Source: Sediminibacterium roseum
Lineage (GTDB): Bacteria; Bacteroidota; Bacteroidia; Chitinophagales; Chitinophagaceae
Assembly: GCF_009939005.1 (NCBI RefSeq)
Contig: NZ_JAACJS010000015.1
Coordinates: forward strand, 374,325-438,324
Direction of reading: 5' to 3'
Length of the DNA stretch: 64,000 nt
The notes under the pieces are model-generated. The model worked only from the letters and a program-made list of their open reading frames with translations. It had not been told where the DNA came from and did no database searches. Position 1 is the stretch's first letter; each line of letters opens with the position of its first letter. Shown here piece by piece: positions 8,105 to 15,895 of this stretch. The position numbers were made by a program, and so were the translations under genes.

Positions 8105-9697
8105 ATGAGAAAACTCACTCCGTTCGCCGCCATACTGGCCGCGATGATGCCGTTTGCAGGCCAGGCGCAAGAAAAGGTGGACGCTGCCATGATGCAGAAG
8201 ATCCGCCAGGAAGGCCTCGAAAATTCCAAGGTCATGGAAATCGCTTTCAACCTCACCGATAAAAGCGGTAACAGGCTCACCGCCTCCCCCGGGTTTATGC
8301 GCGCTGCCAATTACGCGAAGAAAACACTGGAGGGCTGGGGCGTTAAAAACGCAACCATCGACCCATGGGGCGAATTTGGCAAGGGATGGGAACTGGAGAA
8401 AAGTTATGTGGCCCTCACCGCTCCTTATTATAAACCACTGCCTGCATATGTAAAAGCATGGACAGCGGGAACCAAAGGTCTGAAAAGCGCAGAGATTGTT
8501 CTCGTAAAACCTTTGAAAGACAGTACCAGCATAGAAGCCTACCGTGGCCAGTTGAAAAACAAATTGATCATTATGGAGCCTGCGGTAATGCCGGTTTACA
8601 ACATCAGCTTCAAGGCAGATGCACGCCGCTACGAAGAGACCGAGCTCCAGAAAATGGCCGATGAAAAACCGGTAACACCCGGTGCAGGCGGACGCCCCGG
8701 TGGCGGGCGCTTCGGCAACTTTAACCAGGACTCTGTCCGCGCCGCGCAAAGAGCGCTGGTGCTCTTCAAAGAAATGGCCATCAAAGACGGCGCCGTTGGC
8801 ATCCTGAGCAATGGAACCGCGCGGAGCCACGACGGAACCGTATTTGCACAAGGCGGTGGCGTTTACAAAAAGGGTGATCCTGAAAACATCCTCGACATTG
8901 TATTGGGGATCGAAGATTTCAACACCATCCTCCGTTTAACAAAAGCAGGCGCACCGGTAAAACTGGATGTGGATGTGAAAACCAAATTCCAGACACAGGA
9001 CCTTACGGGCTATAACGTGATTGCAGAGATCCCTGGTACCGATCCTGCACTGAAAGACGAAGTGGTGATGCTGGGCGCACACCTCGATTCATGGCAAACA
9101 GCCACCGGTGCAACAGACAATGCATCCGGCTCTTCTGTAATGATGGAAGCGATGAGGATTTTGAAAACACTCGGCGTACAACCCAGGAGAACCATCCGCA
9201 TAGCATTGTGGAGCGGTGAAGAACAGGGCCTGCTCGGGTCGAGGGGTTATGTGAAAAAGACATTTGCAGATCCCGCTACCATGACAACCACCCCGGCGCA
9301 TGAGAAATTCTCTTCCTATTTCAACATCGACAACGGAACAGGTAAAATACGTGGTATTTATCTCCAGGGCAATGAGCAGTGCCGCGATATCTTCCAGGCA
9401 TGGCTCGCCCCTTTCAACGACCTGGGCGCCAAAACGGTTACCATCAGCAATACGGGTGGAACCGATCACCAGTCGTTTGACGCGGTAGGCTTACCAGGCT
9501 TCCAGTTCATCCAGGACCCGATCGAATATGATTCGCGCAACCACCACAGCAACATGGACGTATACGACCACCTGATCGAAGCAGACCTGAAACAGATCTC
9601 CACCATCGTTGCCGCCTTCGTTTACAACGCCGCGCAACGCGACCAGAAATTACCAAGAAAAGAAATGCCAAAACCCAGAACACAAACAGGATTTTGA
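8105..9697 (+). CDS. Secreted M28-family zinc peptidase
   Basis: 530 residues from ATG at 8105; an in-frame TTG 51 bases upstream would spoil the signal peptide (MRKLTPFAAILAAMMPFAGQ). The C-terminal half carries the di-zinc aminopeptidase pattern: GAHLDSW, TGATDNASG, WSGEEQGLLGS with catalytic Glu, a DNGTG segment, and a late HHSNMDVYDHL His. The middle part looks like a protease-associated insert with a PGAGGRPGGGRFG loop. It probably releases N-terminal amino acids from peptides in the periplasm. A diverged paralogue lies at 61859-63496. An inverted AT array and a bidirectional terminator follow. Confidence 0.93.
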   Translation: MRKLTPFAAILAAMMPFAGQAQEKVDAAMMQKIRQEGLENSKVMEIAFNLTDKSGNRLTASPGFMRAANYAKKTLEGWGVKNATIDPWGEFGKGWELEKSYVALTAPYYKPLPAYVKAWTAGTKGLKSAEIVLVKPLKDSTSIEAYRGQLKNKLIIMEPAVMPVYNISFKADARRYEETELQKMADEKPVTPGAGGRPGGGRFGNFNQDSVRAAQRALVLFKEMAIKDGAVGILSNGTARSHDGTVFAQGGGVYKKGDPENILDIVLGIEDFNTILRLTKAGAPVKLDVDVKTKFQTQDLTGYNVIAEIPGTDPALKDEVVMLGAHLDSWQTATGATDNASGSSVMMEAMRILKTLGVQPRRTIRIALWSGEEQGLLGSRGYVKKTFADPATMTTTPAHEKFSSYFNIDNGTGKIRGIYLQGNEQCRDIFQAWLAPFNDLGAKTVTISNTGGTDHQSFDAVGLPGFQFIQDPIEYDSRNHHSNMDVYDHLIEADLKQISTIVAAFVYNAAQRDQKLPRKEMPKPRTQTGF

Positions 9698-9788
9698 TAA
9701 TTAGGAATTAGGAATTAGAAATTAGGAATTTATAACTACCGATCCCTTATTCCTAATTCCTAATTCCTAATTCCTAATTCCTAATTAA
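9698..9788. repeat. AT-rich inverted array b
   Basis: Starts directly after the peptidase stop codon. The left arm at 9698-9731 is TAATTAGGAATTAGGAATTA-like. The right arm at 9749-9787 has five ATTCCTA/TAATTCC units in the opposite sense. The spacer is about 17 bases. It is the most regular of the arrays and lies between a stop codon and an intrinsic terminator. Confidence 0.85.
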
Positions 9789-9793
9789 AAAGC

Positions 9794-9829
9794 GAGGCTA
9801 TCACTTTACGGTGATAGCCTCTTGGTTTT
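9794..9829. terminator. Bidirectional intrinsic terminator
   Basis: Perfect 11-bp stem GAGGCTATCAC / GTGATAGCCTC with a 6-base loop. A T-rich tract follows on the plus strand (TTGGTTTTT) and an A-rich tract precedes it (AATTAAAAAG), so it can end both the M28 peptidase transcript and the convergent small gene. Confidence 0.85.
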
Positions 9830-9893
9830 TCAGGAGTAATATTTTGTATTGATCTTGCTTATCGCTTTGTGTAGCAAATAAGTCCGGACTGCT

Positions 9894-10232
9894 TTAGAGG
9901 ATCAGGATCAACAACAGGATGATGATGATGATCCCTGCCAATGACAGGTAAACACCGCCGCCGCCGAGTGAGTTGGCCTCATACTTCATGGCGCGGAGTT
10001 CGGAACGGAGCTCTTTGCGTTCTGCGCGGCTCAGGTTTGATTTGTCCATGTGACGGATCTCTTCCACGCGGAGTTTGATCTCTTTCACACGCGCTTCTTT
10101 TTGTTCGGTAGTCATGGTGGCCACTTTAGCCTTTACCTCTTCTTTGGTAGAGCCGTTGGCAGCGTTAACAGAGGTGAGAGATCCAAGACTGAGCATTACT
10201 GCTAATCCGAGCAGATACAATTTAGTTTTCAT
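9894..10232 (-). CDS. Small exported protein with charged helix and C-terminal TM anchor
   Basis: 112 residues. Signal peptide MKTKLYLLGLAVMLSLGSL..VNA, then a charged heptad-like helix (EVKAKVATMTTEQKEARVKE..RAERKELRSELRAMK), a Gly4 break and a C-terminal hydrophobic helix (IIIIILLLILIL) without a charged tail. Proteins of this layout are frequent and uncharacterised in Bacteroidota. It is convergent with the M28 peptidase and separated from it by the terminator. Role unknown; the topology suggests an inner-membrane-anchored periplasmic coiled coil. Confidence 0.75.
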   Translation of the reverse strand: MKTKLYLLGLAVMLSLGSLTSVNAANGSTKEEVKAKVATMTTEQKEARVKEIKLRVEEIRHMDKSNLSRAERKELRSELRAMKYEANSLGGGGVYLSLAGIIIIILLLILIL

Positions 10233-10366
10233 AGTCTGATGAGTTTGGTGAATGATTTACTTGTGATTAATACGCTTATGCAAAACCCATCCACGGCATT
10301 TTTTAAGATTCTGGGGTCATTTTTCCCCAAAAGAGAAATAGCATGACAAGGCGGCGCGCCAGTAAT

Positions 10367-10374
10367 TATATTTG
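10367..10374 (+). promoter_or_regulatory. Candidate -7 promoter element of mutS
   Basis: TATATTTG matches the Bacteroidota -7 consensus TAnnTTTG and ends six bases before the mutS ATG, implying a leaderless or nearly leaderless transcript. No clear TTTG lies about 20 bases further upstream, so the match may be fortuitous. Confidence 0.35.
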
Positions 10375-10380
10375 CCATCC

Positions 10381-13017
10381 ATGTCAAAAGCCACCGCCGA
10401 TACACCGCTGATGCAGCAGCACAGGGCCATCAAACAGAAATATCCCGATGCCATCCTGTTGTTCCGCGTGGGCGATTTTTACGAAACATTTGGGGAAGAT
10501 GCCATCATCGCCTCCAAAGTGCTGGGCATCACACTTACCAAACGCAACAATGGCTCCGCATCTTCCAGCGAACTGGCCGGCTTCCCGCACCATGCAATGG
10601 ATACCTACCTGCACAAACTGGTGAAAGCCGGGTACCGCGTTGCCATCTGCGACCAGCTCGAAGACCCCAAAACGGTTAAAGGCATTGTAAAACGCGGTGT
10701 TACCGAAATGGTGACGCCGGGTATTGCCACCAACGACAAACTGCTCGAACACAACAGTAATAATTTTTTAGCGGCCATTCATTTTACAGAAAAAGAAACA
10801 GGCATCGCTTTTCTCGATATTTCTACGGGTGAATTTTTCATCGCCGAAGGCAATGAGGAATACATTGACAAACTGTTGCAGGGGCTCAAACCCGCCGAAG
10901 TAATTTACCAGCGCAGTTACCAGAAACATTTCAAAGAGGTTTTCGGCCCCAGGTTCTATACCTATACGATGGAAAGCTGGATCTTTGACGAGGCTTTTGC
11001 AACCGAGAGCCTGCTGAAACATTTCCAGACACATTCGCTAAAAGGTTTCGGCATCGAAGGCATGAGCCACGGCATCACCGCCGCCGGCGCCATCCTGTAT
11101 TACCTGAAAGAAACAGAGCATCCCAATCTTCAACACATCACCTCCATCCAAAGAATGGAGCGCGAAGATTTTTTGTGGATGGACCGCTTTACGATCCGGA
11201 ACCTCGAATTACTGAATACCGGTATTGACAATGGCAACAGCCTGCTGAAAGTGCTCGACAATACCGTTAGCCCCATGGGCGCGCGTTTGCTGCGCAGGTG
11301 GATGATCTTTCCACTGAAAGACGTTGCCAGGATCAACGAACGGCTGGATGCAGTGGCCTTTCTTATTCTGCAGACCGACCTGCGCAAACAACTGGCGCAG
11401 GCCATCAAAGCATGTGGAGACATAGAACGCCTGGTGAGCAAGATCCCCATGAAAAAAATAAATCCACGCGAAGTGATCCACCTCGCGAAGGGATTGCAGC
11501 ATACAGAACTGATCAAACAGGCATGCGCTTCGGTTGAGAACCCTTATTTGCAAAGGCTGGCAGAGGCGTTGAATGGCTGTCATACGATCGTTGAAAAGAT
11601 CCTCGCCGAAATAAACGAGGCCCCACCGGTTGCGGCCAGCAAAGGCGGGGTGATCAAAGAAGGCGTACATGCGGAACTGGACCAGCTGCGCAATATTTCC
11701 ACGGGTGGCAAAGAGTTCCTCGTTACCATACAGCAAAGGGAATCGGAGAAGACGGGCATCTCTTCTCTCAAGATCAGTTTCAACAATGTGTTTGGTTATT
11801 ACCTTGAAGTAACCAATGTGCACAAAAACAAAGTGCCCGCAGAATGGATCCGCAAACAGACACTCGCCAACGCGGAACGCTACATCACACCGGAATTAAA
11901 AGAATACGAAGAAAAGATCACCGGCGCGGAAGACAGGATACTGGCTATAGAATTGAGTTTGTACGACCAGCTCCTGCTTGCACTGCAGGATTACATCGCG
12001 CCCATACAGGTAAACGGGAACATCCTGGCAACACTCGACTGCCTCATCTGTTTTGCAGAGAATGCGATCCTCTTCAACTACAAAAAACCAGAACTGCACA
12101 ACGGCTTTGAGCTTGAATTGAAAGACAGCAGGCACCCCGTTATTGAAAGGAACCTGCCTGCGGGCGAAGCATACATTTCAAACGACATCATACTAAATCC
12201 AGCCGACCAGCAACTGATCATTTTAACGGGGCCGAACATGAGCGGTAAAAGTGCGATACTGCGGCAAACAGCGTTGATCACCCTGATGGCGCATATGGGC
12301 AGTTTTGTTCCCGCCGCAGCGGCCCGCGTTCCATTGACCGATAAAATATTTACAAGGGTAGGTGCAAGCGATAACCTGAGCGGCGGTGAATCTACTTTTA
12401 TGGTGGAGATGAATGAGACCGCAAGCATCATCAACAACATCTCCCAACGCAGCCTGATCCTACTCGACGAGATCGGGCGCGGAACTTCCACCTACGATGG
12501 CATTTCCATCGCCTGGAGCATTGTAGAACATTTACACGCCTCCCCTGCCGCACCAAAAACATTGTTTGCCACGCACTACCACGAACTGAACGAACTGGAA
12601 GAAAAATTGCCCCGTGTGCAGAACTACCATGTTACCAATAAAGAAGTTGGCAACAAGATCATCTTCCTTCGTAAACTGGCACGCGGCGGAAGCACGCACA
12701 GCTTCGGTATCCACGTAGCAAAAATGGCGGGTATGCCACCTTCGCTGATAGACAGGGCGAACGAGATCTTAAAACAACTGGAGGACAGGTCGGGCCAAAC
12801 AGACGACACGCCACAAACGGGGACACCGGTTGCAGATAAAAATCTCGCGCAGAACATCAAAAAATTAGCTGAGCCAAAAATGCAGCTCTCCATCTTCGAT
12901 GCACATTCGCAAACTTTTGAAGAGATGAGAAAGATGCTGACCGAAATGGACATCAACCGTCTTACGCCTGTAGAGGCATTGATGAAGCTGAATGAAATAA
13001 AAAACATGTTGAAATAA
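10381..13017 (+). CDS. mutS: DNA mismatch repair protein MutS
   Basis: 878 residues from ATG at 10381, full family length. It recognises mismatches and small loops and recruits MutL. The mismatch-wedge motif F33-Y34-E35 is present (VGDFYETFGEDA). The connector, lever and clamp regions follow, with FNNVFGYYLEVTNVHKNKVP before the clamp. The ATPase begins with a Walker A at about residue 617 in the form GPNMSGKSA, instead of the usual GPNMGGKST, a variant I associate with Bacteroidota. DEIGRGTSTYDGISIAW (Walker B), THYHEL and the C-terminal helix-turn-helix follow. Monocistronic, with convergent genes downstream. Confidence 0.97.
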   Translation: MSKATADTPLMQQHRAIKQKYPDAILLFRVGDFYETFGEDAIIASKVLGITLTKRNNGSASSSELAGFPHHAMDTYLHKLVKAGYRVAICDQLEDPKTVKGIVKRGVTEMVTPGIATNDKLLEHNSNNFLAAIHFTEKETGIAFLDISTGEFFIAEGNEEYIDKLLQGLKPAEVIYQRSYQKHFKEVFGPRFYTYTMESWIFDEAFATESLLKHFQTHSLKGFGIEGMSHGITAAGAILYYLKETEHPNLQHITSIQRMEREDFLWMDRFTIRNLELLNTGIDNGNSLLKVLDNTVSPMGARLLRRWMIFPLKDVARINERLDAVAFLILQTDLRKQLAQAIKACGDIERLVSKIPMKKINPREVIHLAKGLQHTELIKQACASVENPYLQRLAEALNGCHTIVEKILAEINEAPPVAASKGGVIKEGVHAELDQLRNISTGGKEFLVTIQQRESEKTGISSLKISFNNVFGYYLEVTNVHKNKVPAEWIRKQTLANAERYITPELKEYEEKITGAEDRILAIELSLYDQLLLALQDYIAPIQVNGNILATLDCLICFAENAILFNYKKPELHNGFELELKDSRHPVIERNLPAGEAYISNDIILNPADQQLIILTGPNMSGKSAILRQTALITLMAHMGSFVPAAAARVPLTDKIFTRVGASDNLSGGESTFMVEMNETASIINNISQRSLILLDEIGRGTSTYDGISIAWSIVEHLHASPAAPKTLFATHYHELNELEEKLPRVQNYHVTNKEVGNKIIFLRKLARGGSTHSFGIHVAKMAGMPPSLIDRANEILKQLEDRSGQTDDTPQTGTPVADKNLAQNIKKLAEPKMQLSIFDAHSQTFEEMRKMLTEMDINRLTPVEALMKLNEIKNMLK

Positions 13018-13037
13018 AGCGCGGCCCGCATAACTTA

Positions 13038-13307
13038 TCAGTTTCGGAATCCCGCGATCATCTCTTTCAGCTTTTGTTTGTATGCAGTATCAGCTACCAT
13101 TTCAACGGTATCCGGGTAAAAGGGGCGCTGCCGGAGTACCCTGCTGATCATTTCACTTTGTTGCCGGTAAAGCCTGCATACGGAGCAGCCGGTGAGATGG
13201 TATCGCAATTGCAGGTATTCTGACACGCTGAGGCGCTTCTCCTGTTTTTTCTCGATGAGAAACGTGGCTTTTTTACAATTGTATGCGATCTGTTTTAATG
13301 TTGGCAT
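13038..13307 (-). CDS. Small zinc-finger anti-sigma-like protein
   Basis: 89 residues from MPTLKQIAYNCKKATFLIE; an in-frame ATG at 13346 would overlap the sigma gene. It carries YHLTGCSVCRLY, the HxxxCxxC core of zinc-binding anti-sigma domains, preceded by a helix (KKQEKRLSVSEYLQLRYHL). No membrane helix is present, so it is a soluble cytoplasmic protein. It starts 10 bases after the ECF sigma factor stop and should control that factor by direct binding (inference from the pairing). The stop lies 20 bases from the mutS stop, convergent. Confidence 0.75.
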   Translation of the reverse strand: MPTLKQIAYNCKKATFLIEKKQEKRLSVSEYLQLRYHLTGCSVCRLYRQQSEMISRVLRQRPFYPDTVEMVADTAYKQKLKEMIAGFRN

Positions 13308-13317
13308 TTTGTTTTTT

Positions 13318-13950
13318 TTAAAGCCAGTTCTTCTGAAGACAGGCACGCAGGTTCAGCTTTGAACGGTGCATGATGACCCAGAAATTGGCGGGTGTGATCC
13401 GGAGGTTCCGGCATATATTTTCCGACGTCTCATCTTCCATGTGCTTCAGGTTAAAAACGGCGAACCAGAGTGGGGGAAGTTTTTGCATGCACCGTTGCAG
13501 TACCTGCGTAAATTCCTTTCCCGTAACAGCATCGCTGGCGAGCCCGAATGCTTTGGGCCGGTGCTCATTTTTCCAGTGGCCATCCGCTTCAAAATAATCA
13601 TCGCTGTTTACAGGCTCGAGTGATTCCGTTTTATTGGCGAGGCCCGATGACTGCTTCCTGTACCAGTCAATGATCTTGTTTTTCAGGATGGCCGTGAGCC
13701 AGGTTGCCTCTGTACTGCGGCCCTCAAAACCCGAAACATTCTCAAGTGCCGACAAAAAAGTTTCCTGCACCAGATCCTGTGCCGTATCCGCATCCCTTAC
13801 GCGGGTAATGGCAAAACGGAACAGGTAGTCGGCATACCTGTCTACCCAATGCTCCGGTTGTGCAGCGTTTTTCTCCGATCCTGCCGCGGTATTTGTTTCC
13901 ATAAGCATACCCATCTTGTAACCGGGGTTCCGTTGTGTGGTTATAACCAT
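13318..13950 (-). CDS. ECF-type RNA polymerase sigma factor
   Basis: 210 residues from ATG 13950; in-frame ATGs at 13914, 13908 and 13902 are also possible, the last giving METNTAAG. Region 2 is HWVDRYADYLFRFAITRVRD followed by TAQDLVQETFLSALENV and TWLTAILKNKIIDWYRK. Region 4 is LPPLWFAVFNLKHMEDETSE with NICRNLRITPANFWVIMHRS as the helix-turn-helix. The NFWVxxHRSKLNLRxCL ending is a recognised subtype in which the sigma gene is followed by a small zinc-finger partner, as here. It is divergent from the YHS operon and could drive it (inference). Confidence 0.92.
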   Translation of the reverse strand: MVITTQRNPGYKMGMLMETNTAAGSEKNAAQPEHWVDRYADYLFRFAITRVRDADTAQDLVQETFLSALENVSGFEGRSTEATWLTAILKNKIIDWYRKQSSGLANKTESLEPVNSDDYFEADGHWKNEHRPKAFGLASDAVTGKEFTQVLQRCMQKLPPLWFAVFNLKHMEDETSENICRNLRITPANFWVIMHRSKLNLRACLQKNWL

Positions 13951-14054
13951 TGGACGGAACCGCCCATCAAACCTTACAAATATTTTTCTTTTCCTGTAAG
14001 GTATGAAAAACCTTTACGACCAAACCGGAAACAGTTGCTATCTAAATACTTTTT

Positions 14055-14516
14055 ATGAGAAAAACATTCCTCTTCCTTTTCCTGCTGATGGGGTGCGCAA
14101 TGGCCGCATCGGCGCAGAAAACAAGCTACGGTAATTATAACCTTACCAGGTCAGGACTGGCCATCGATGGCTACGACCCTGTTGCCTATTTTGTATCGGG
14201 TAAGGCGGTAGAGGGAAAAAGTGCCGTAAGTTTTGTTTACAACGGTGTTACCTATCAATTCAGTACTGTCCAGAACCGTGACCTTTTCAAGGCATCGCCG
14301 GCCCGGTATGAGCCGCAATACGGCGGATGGTGCGCCTACGCCATGGGCGCCAAAGGAGAAAAAGTGGCGGTGGACCCGGAAACGTTCAAGATCGTTGATG
14401 GCAAATTATACCTCTTTTACAATCGCTTTTTTAACAACACACTCAAAGACTGGAATAAAGACGAAACCTCTTTAAAAGCAAAAGCCGACAAAAACTGGCT
14501 CAGATTCAATCCCTGA
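14055..14516 (+). CDS. Exported YHS-domain protein 1
   Basis: 153 residues: signal peptide (MRKTFLFLFLLMGCAMAASAQ) and one YHS-like domain, with SGLAIDGYDPVAYF, a VYNGVTYQFSTVQNRDLF strand pair and PARYEPQYGGWCAYAM. The family is thought to bind a metal or redox ligand, partly through a cysteine such as that in GGWCAYA. The C-terminal extension (DEKx-like KAKADKNWLRF) is shared with the next gene. First of two tandem paralogues in a five-gene operon divergent from a sigma factor. Function unproven; a periplasmic metal or oxidative-stress role is plausible. Confidence 0.85.
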   Translation: MRKTFLFLFLLMGCAMAASAQKTSYGNYNLTRSGLAIDGYDPVAYFVSGKAVEGKSAVSFVYNGVTYQFSTVQNRDLFKASPARYEPQYGGWCAYAMGAKGEKVAVDPETFKIVDGKLYLFYNRFFNNTLKDWNKDETSLKAKADKNWLRFNP

Positions 14517-14541
14517 TTTTTAAACACTTCAATTATTCTTT

Positions 14542-14982
14542 ATGAAACATTTACTTGTAGCCATCGCCCTTATGTTATCCGCCGCGGTGCACGCACAGCA
14601 CCAGGAGATATTCGCAACCGATGGCAAGGCCATCAAAGGTTACGATCCCGTTGCCTTCTTTAAATCGTCGATGCCCATGAAGGGGAACGATACCCTTTCG
14701 TATACCTGGAAAGATGTACAATGGCTCTTTTCGAGTAAGGCAAACCTGGAAGCTTTTAAAGCCAGTCCGGAAACCTTTTGCCCCCAGTATGGCGGCTATT
14801 GCGCATACGGTACAGCCGCGGGGCACAAATCGCCAACGCAAACAGATACATGGACGATCGTTGACGGAAAGCTTTATTTCAACTACAACAACAAGGTAAA
14901 AGAGATGTGGATGAAAGACCAGAAAACCCTGATTGAGAAGGCAGACAAACAATGGCCAGAGATCAAAAACCAAAAACCATGA
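14542..14982 (+). CDS. Exported YHS-domain protein 2
   Basis: 146 residues: signal peptide MKHLLVAIALMLSAAVHAQ, then a YHS-like domain aligned with its upstream neighbour (AIKGYDPVAFF, WLFSSKANLEAFKASPETF, CPQYGGYCAYGTAAGHKS). It has two cysteines around the GGYCAYG motif, where the first paralogue has one. The C-terminus carries the shared ADKQWPEI tail. It starts 25 bases after paralogue 1 and overlaps the DoxX gene by four bases (ATGA), so the operon is translationally coupled from here on. Confidence 0.85.
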   Translation: MKHLLVAIALMLSAAVHAQHQEIFATDGKAIKGYDPVAFFKSSMPMKGNDTLSYTWKDVQWLFSSKANLEAFKASPETFCPQYGGYCAYGTAAGHKSPTQTDTWTIVDGKLYFNYNNKVKEMWMKDQKTLIEKADKQWPEIKNQKP

Positions 14983-15392
14983 GCACTACAACTTCAACAA
15001 AAAAAATCGCACTATGGGTTTTAAAAACGATTGCGGCGGTGATCATGTTACAAACCCTCTACTTCAAATTCACCGCGGCCCCTGAATCGAGCTATGTTTT
15101 TTCTACCATCGGCATGGAACCCTGGGGAAGAATAGGTACGGGCGTAATGGAGCTCATCGCTTCCGTCCTGATCCTGCTGCCTGCCACCGCCGTTTACGGT
15201 GCGGCAATGGGACTGGCATTGATGAGCGGCGCACTGTTCTTTCACATCACGCGTTTGGGTATTGAAGTTCAGAACGACAAAGGGCTGCTCTTCGCCTATG
15301 CACTCATCGTTTGGATCTGTTGTGCAACGCTGTTGTTGGTACAGAGACACCGTCTTCCGAAACCGTTTACCAAAACACATACAACCGCATGA
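14979..15392 (+). CDS. DoxX-like four-helix membrane protein
   Basis: 137 residues from the ATG overlapping the previous stop (ATGA); an upstream ATG at 14952 is also in frame. Four hydrophobic helices: WVLKTIAAVIMLQTLYFKF, a MELIASVLILLPATA helix, AAMGLALMSGALFFHI and LFAYALIVWICCATLLLV. The FKFTAAPESxxVFSxIGMEPWGR loop is typical of DoxX-like proteins. The family is associated with redox or thiol stress systems in several bacteria. It overlaps the DinB gene by four bases. Likely an inner-membrane partner of the YHS proteins (inference from context). Confidence 0.82.
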   Translation: MSTTTSTKKIALWVLKTIAAVIMLQTLYFKFTAAPESSYVFSTIGMEPWGRIGTGVMELIASVLILLPATAVYGAAMGLALMSGALFFHITRLGIEVQNDKGLLFAYALIVWICCATLLLVQRHRLPKPFTKTHTTA

Positions 15393-15895
15393 AAAACGAT
15401 ATAACTACCCCGATCGTTTCTTTGCTTACGCAAACTGCATCGTTGCTTGCACAATTGTCGTGCGCCCAGTATACAACTTCGCTGGATGTTCTATCGGGCG
15501 CAAGCATAGGCCAGCACACCAGGCATATACTCGGGTTTTACCTCACACTGATCACGCAATACGAAACAGGCACCTTAAACTACGACGCAAGACCACGGGA
15601 CCGGCTCATTGAAACGGACCGTGAATCTGCGATACTACAATTACAGTATATCGTTGCAAACATTGAGAAGAACAACAAACCGCTTACACTTATAAGCAGA
15701 TGTGATGCAATGTCACAGAACACATTTACGGTTGATACGAACTACGACCGCGAACTCTTGTACAACCTGGAACATGCCGTACACCACATGGCGTTTATCA
15801 GGATTGGTGTGCACGCGATTTCTTCGATCGTGCTGGATGAGGATTTTGGGGTTGCGGCGTCTACCATCCAATACAGGAAAGCATGTGTACAGTAA
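15389..15895 (+). CDS. DinB-superfamily protein
   Basis: 168 residues from ATG 15389, overlapping the DoxX stop by four bases. The helical bundle has His residues at the family's metal positions (SIGQHTRHILGFYLTLI and NLEHAVHHMAFIRIGV). DinB-like proteins bind a divalent metal and many are thiol-dependent transferases; the substrate here is unknown. YDARPRDRLIETDRESA between the helices is characteristic of a Bacteroidota subgroup. It overlaps the next gene by 13 bases, so translation of the NRDE protein is likely coupled to it. Confidence 0.82.
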   Translation: MKNDITTPIVSLLTQTASLLAQLSCAQYTTSLDVLSGASIGQHTRHILGFYLTLITQYETGTLNYDARPRDRLIETDRESAILQLQYIVANIEKNNKPLTLISRCDAMSQNTFTVDTNYDRELLYNLEHAVHHMAFIRIGVHAISSIVLDEDFGVAASTIQYRKACVQ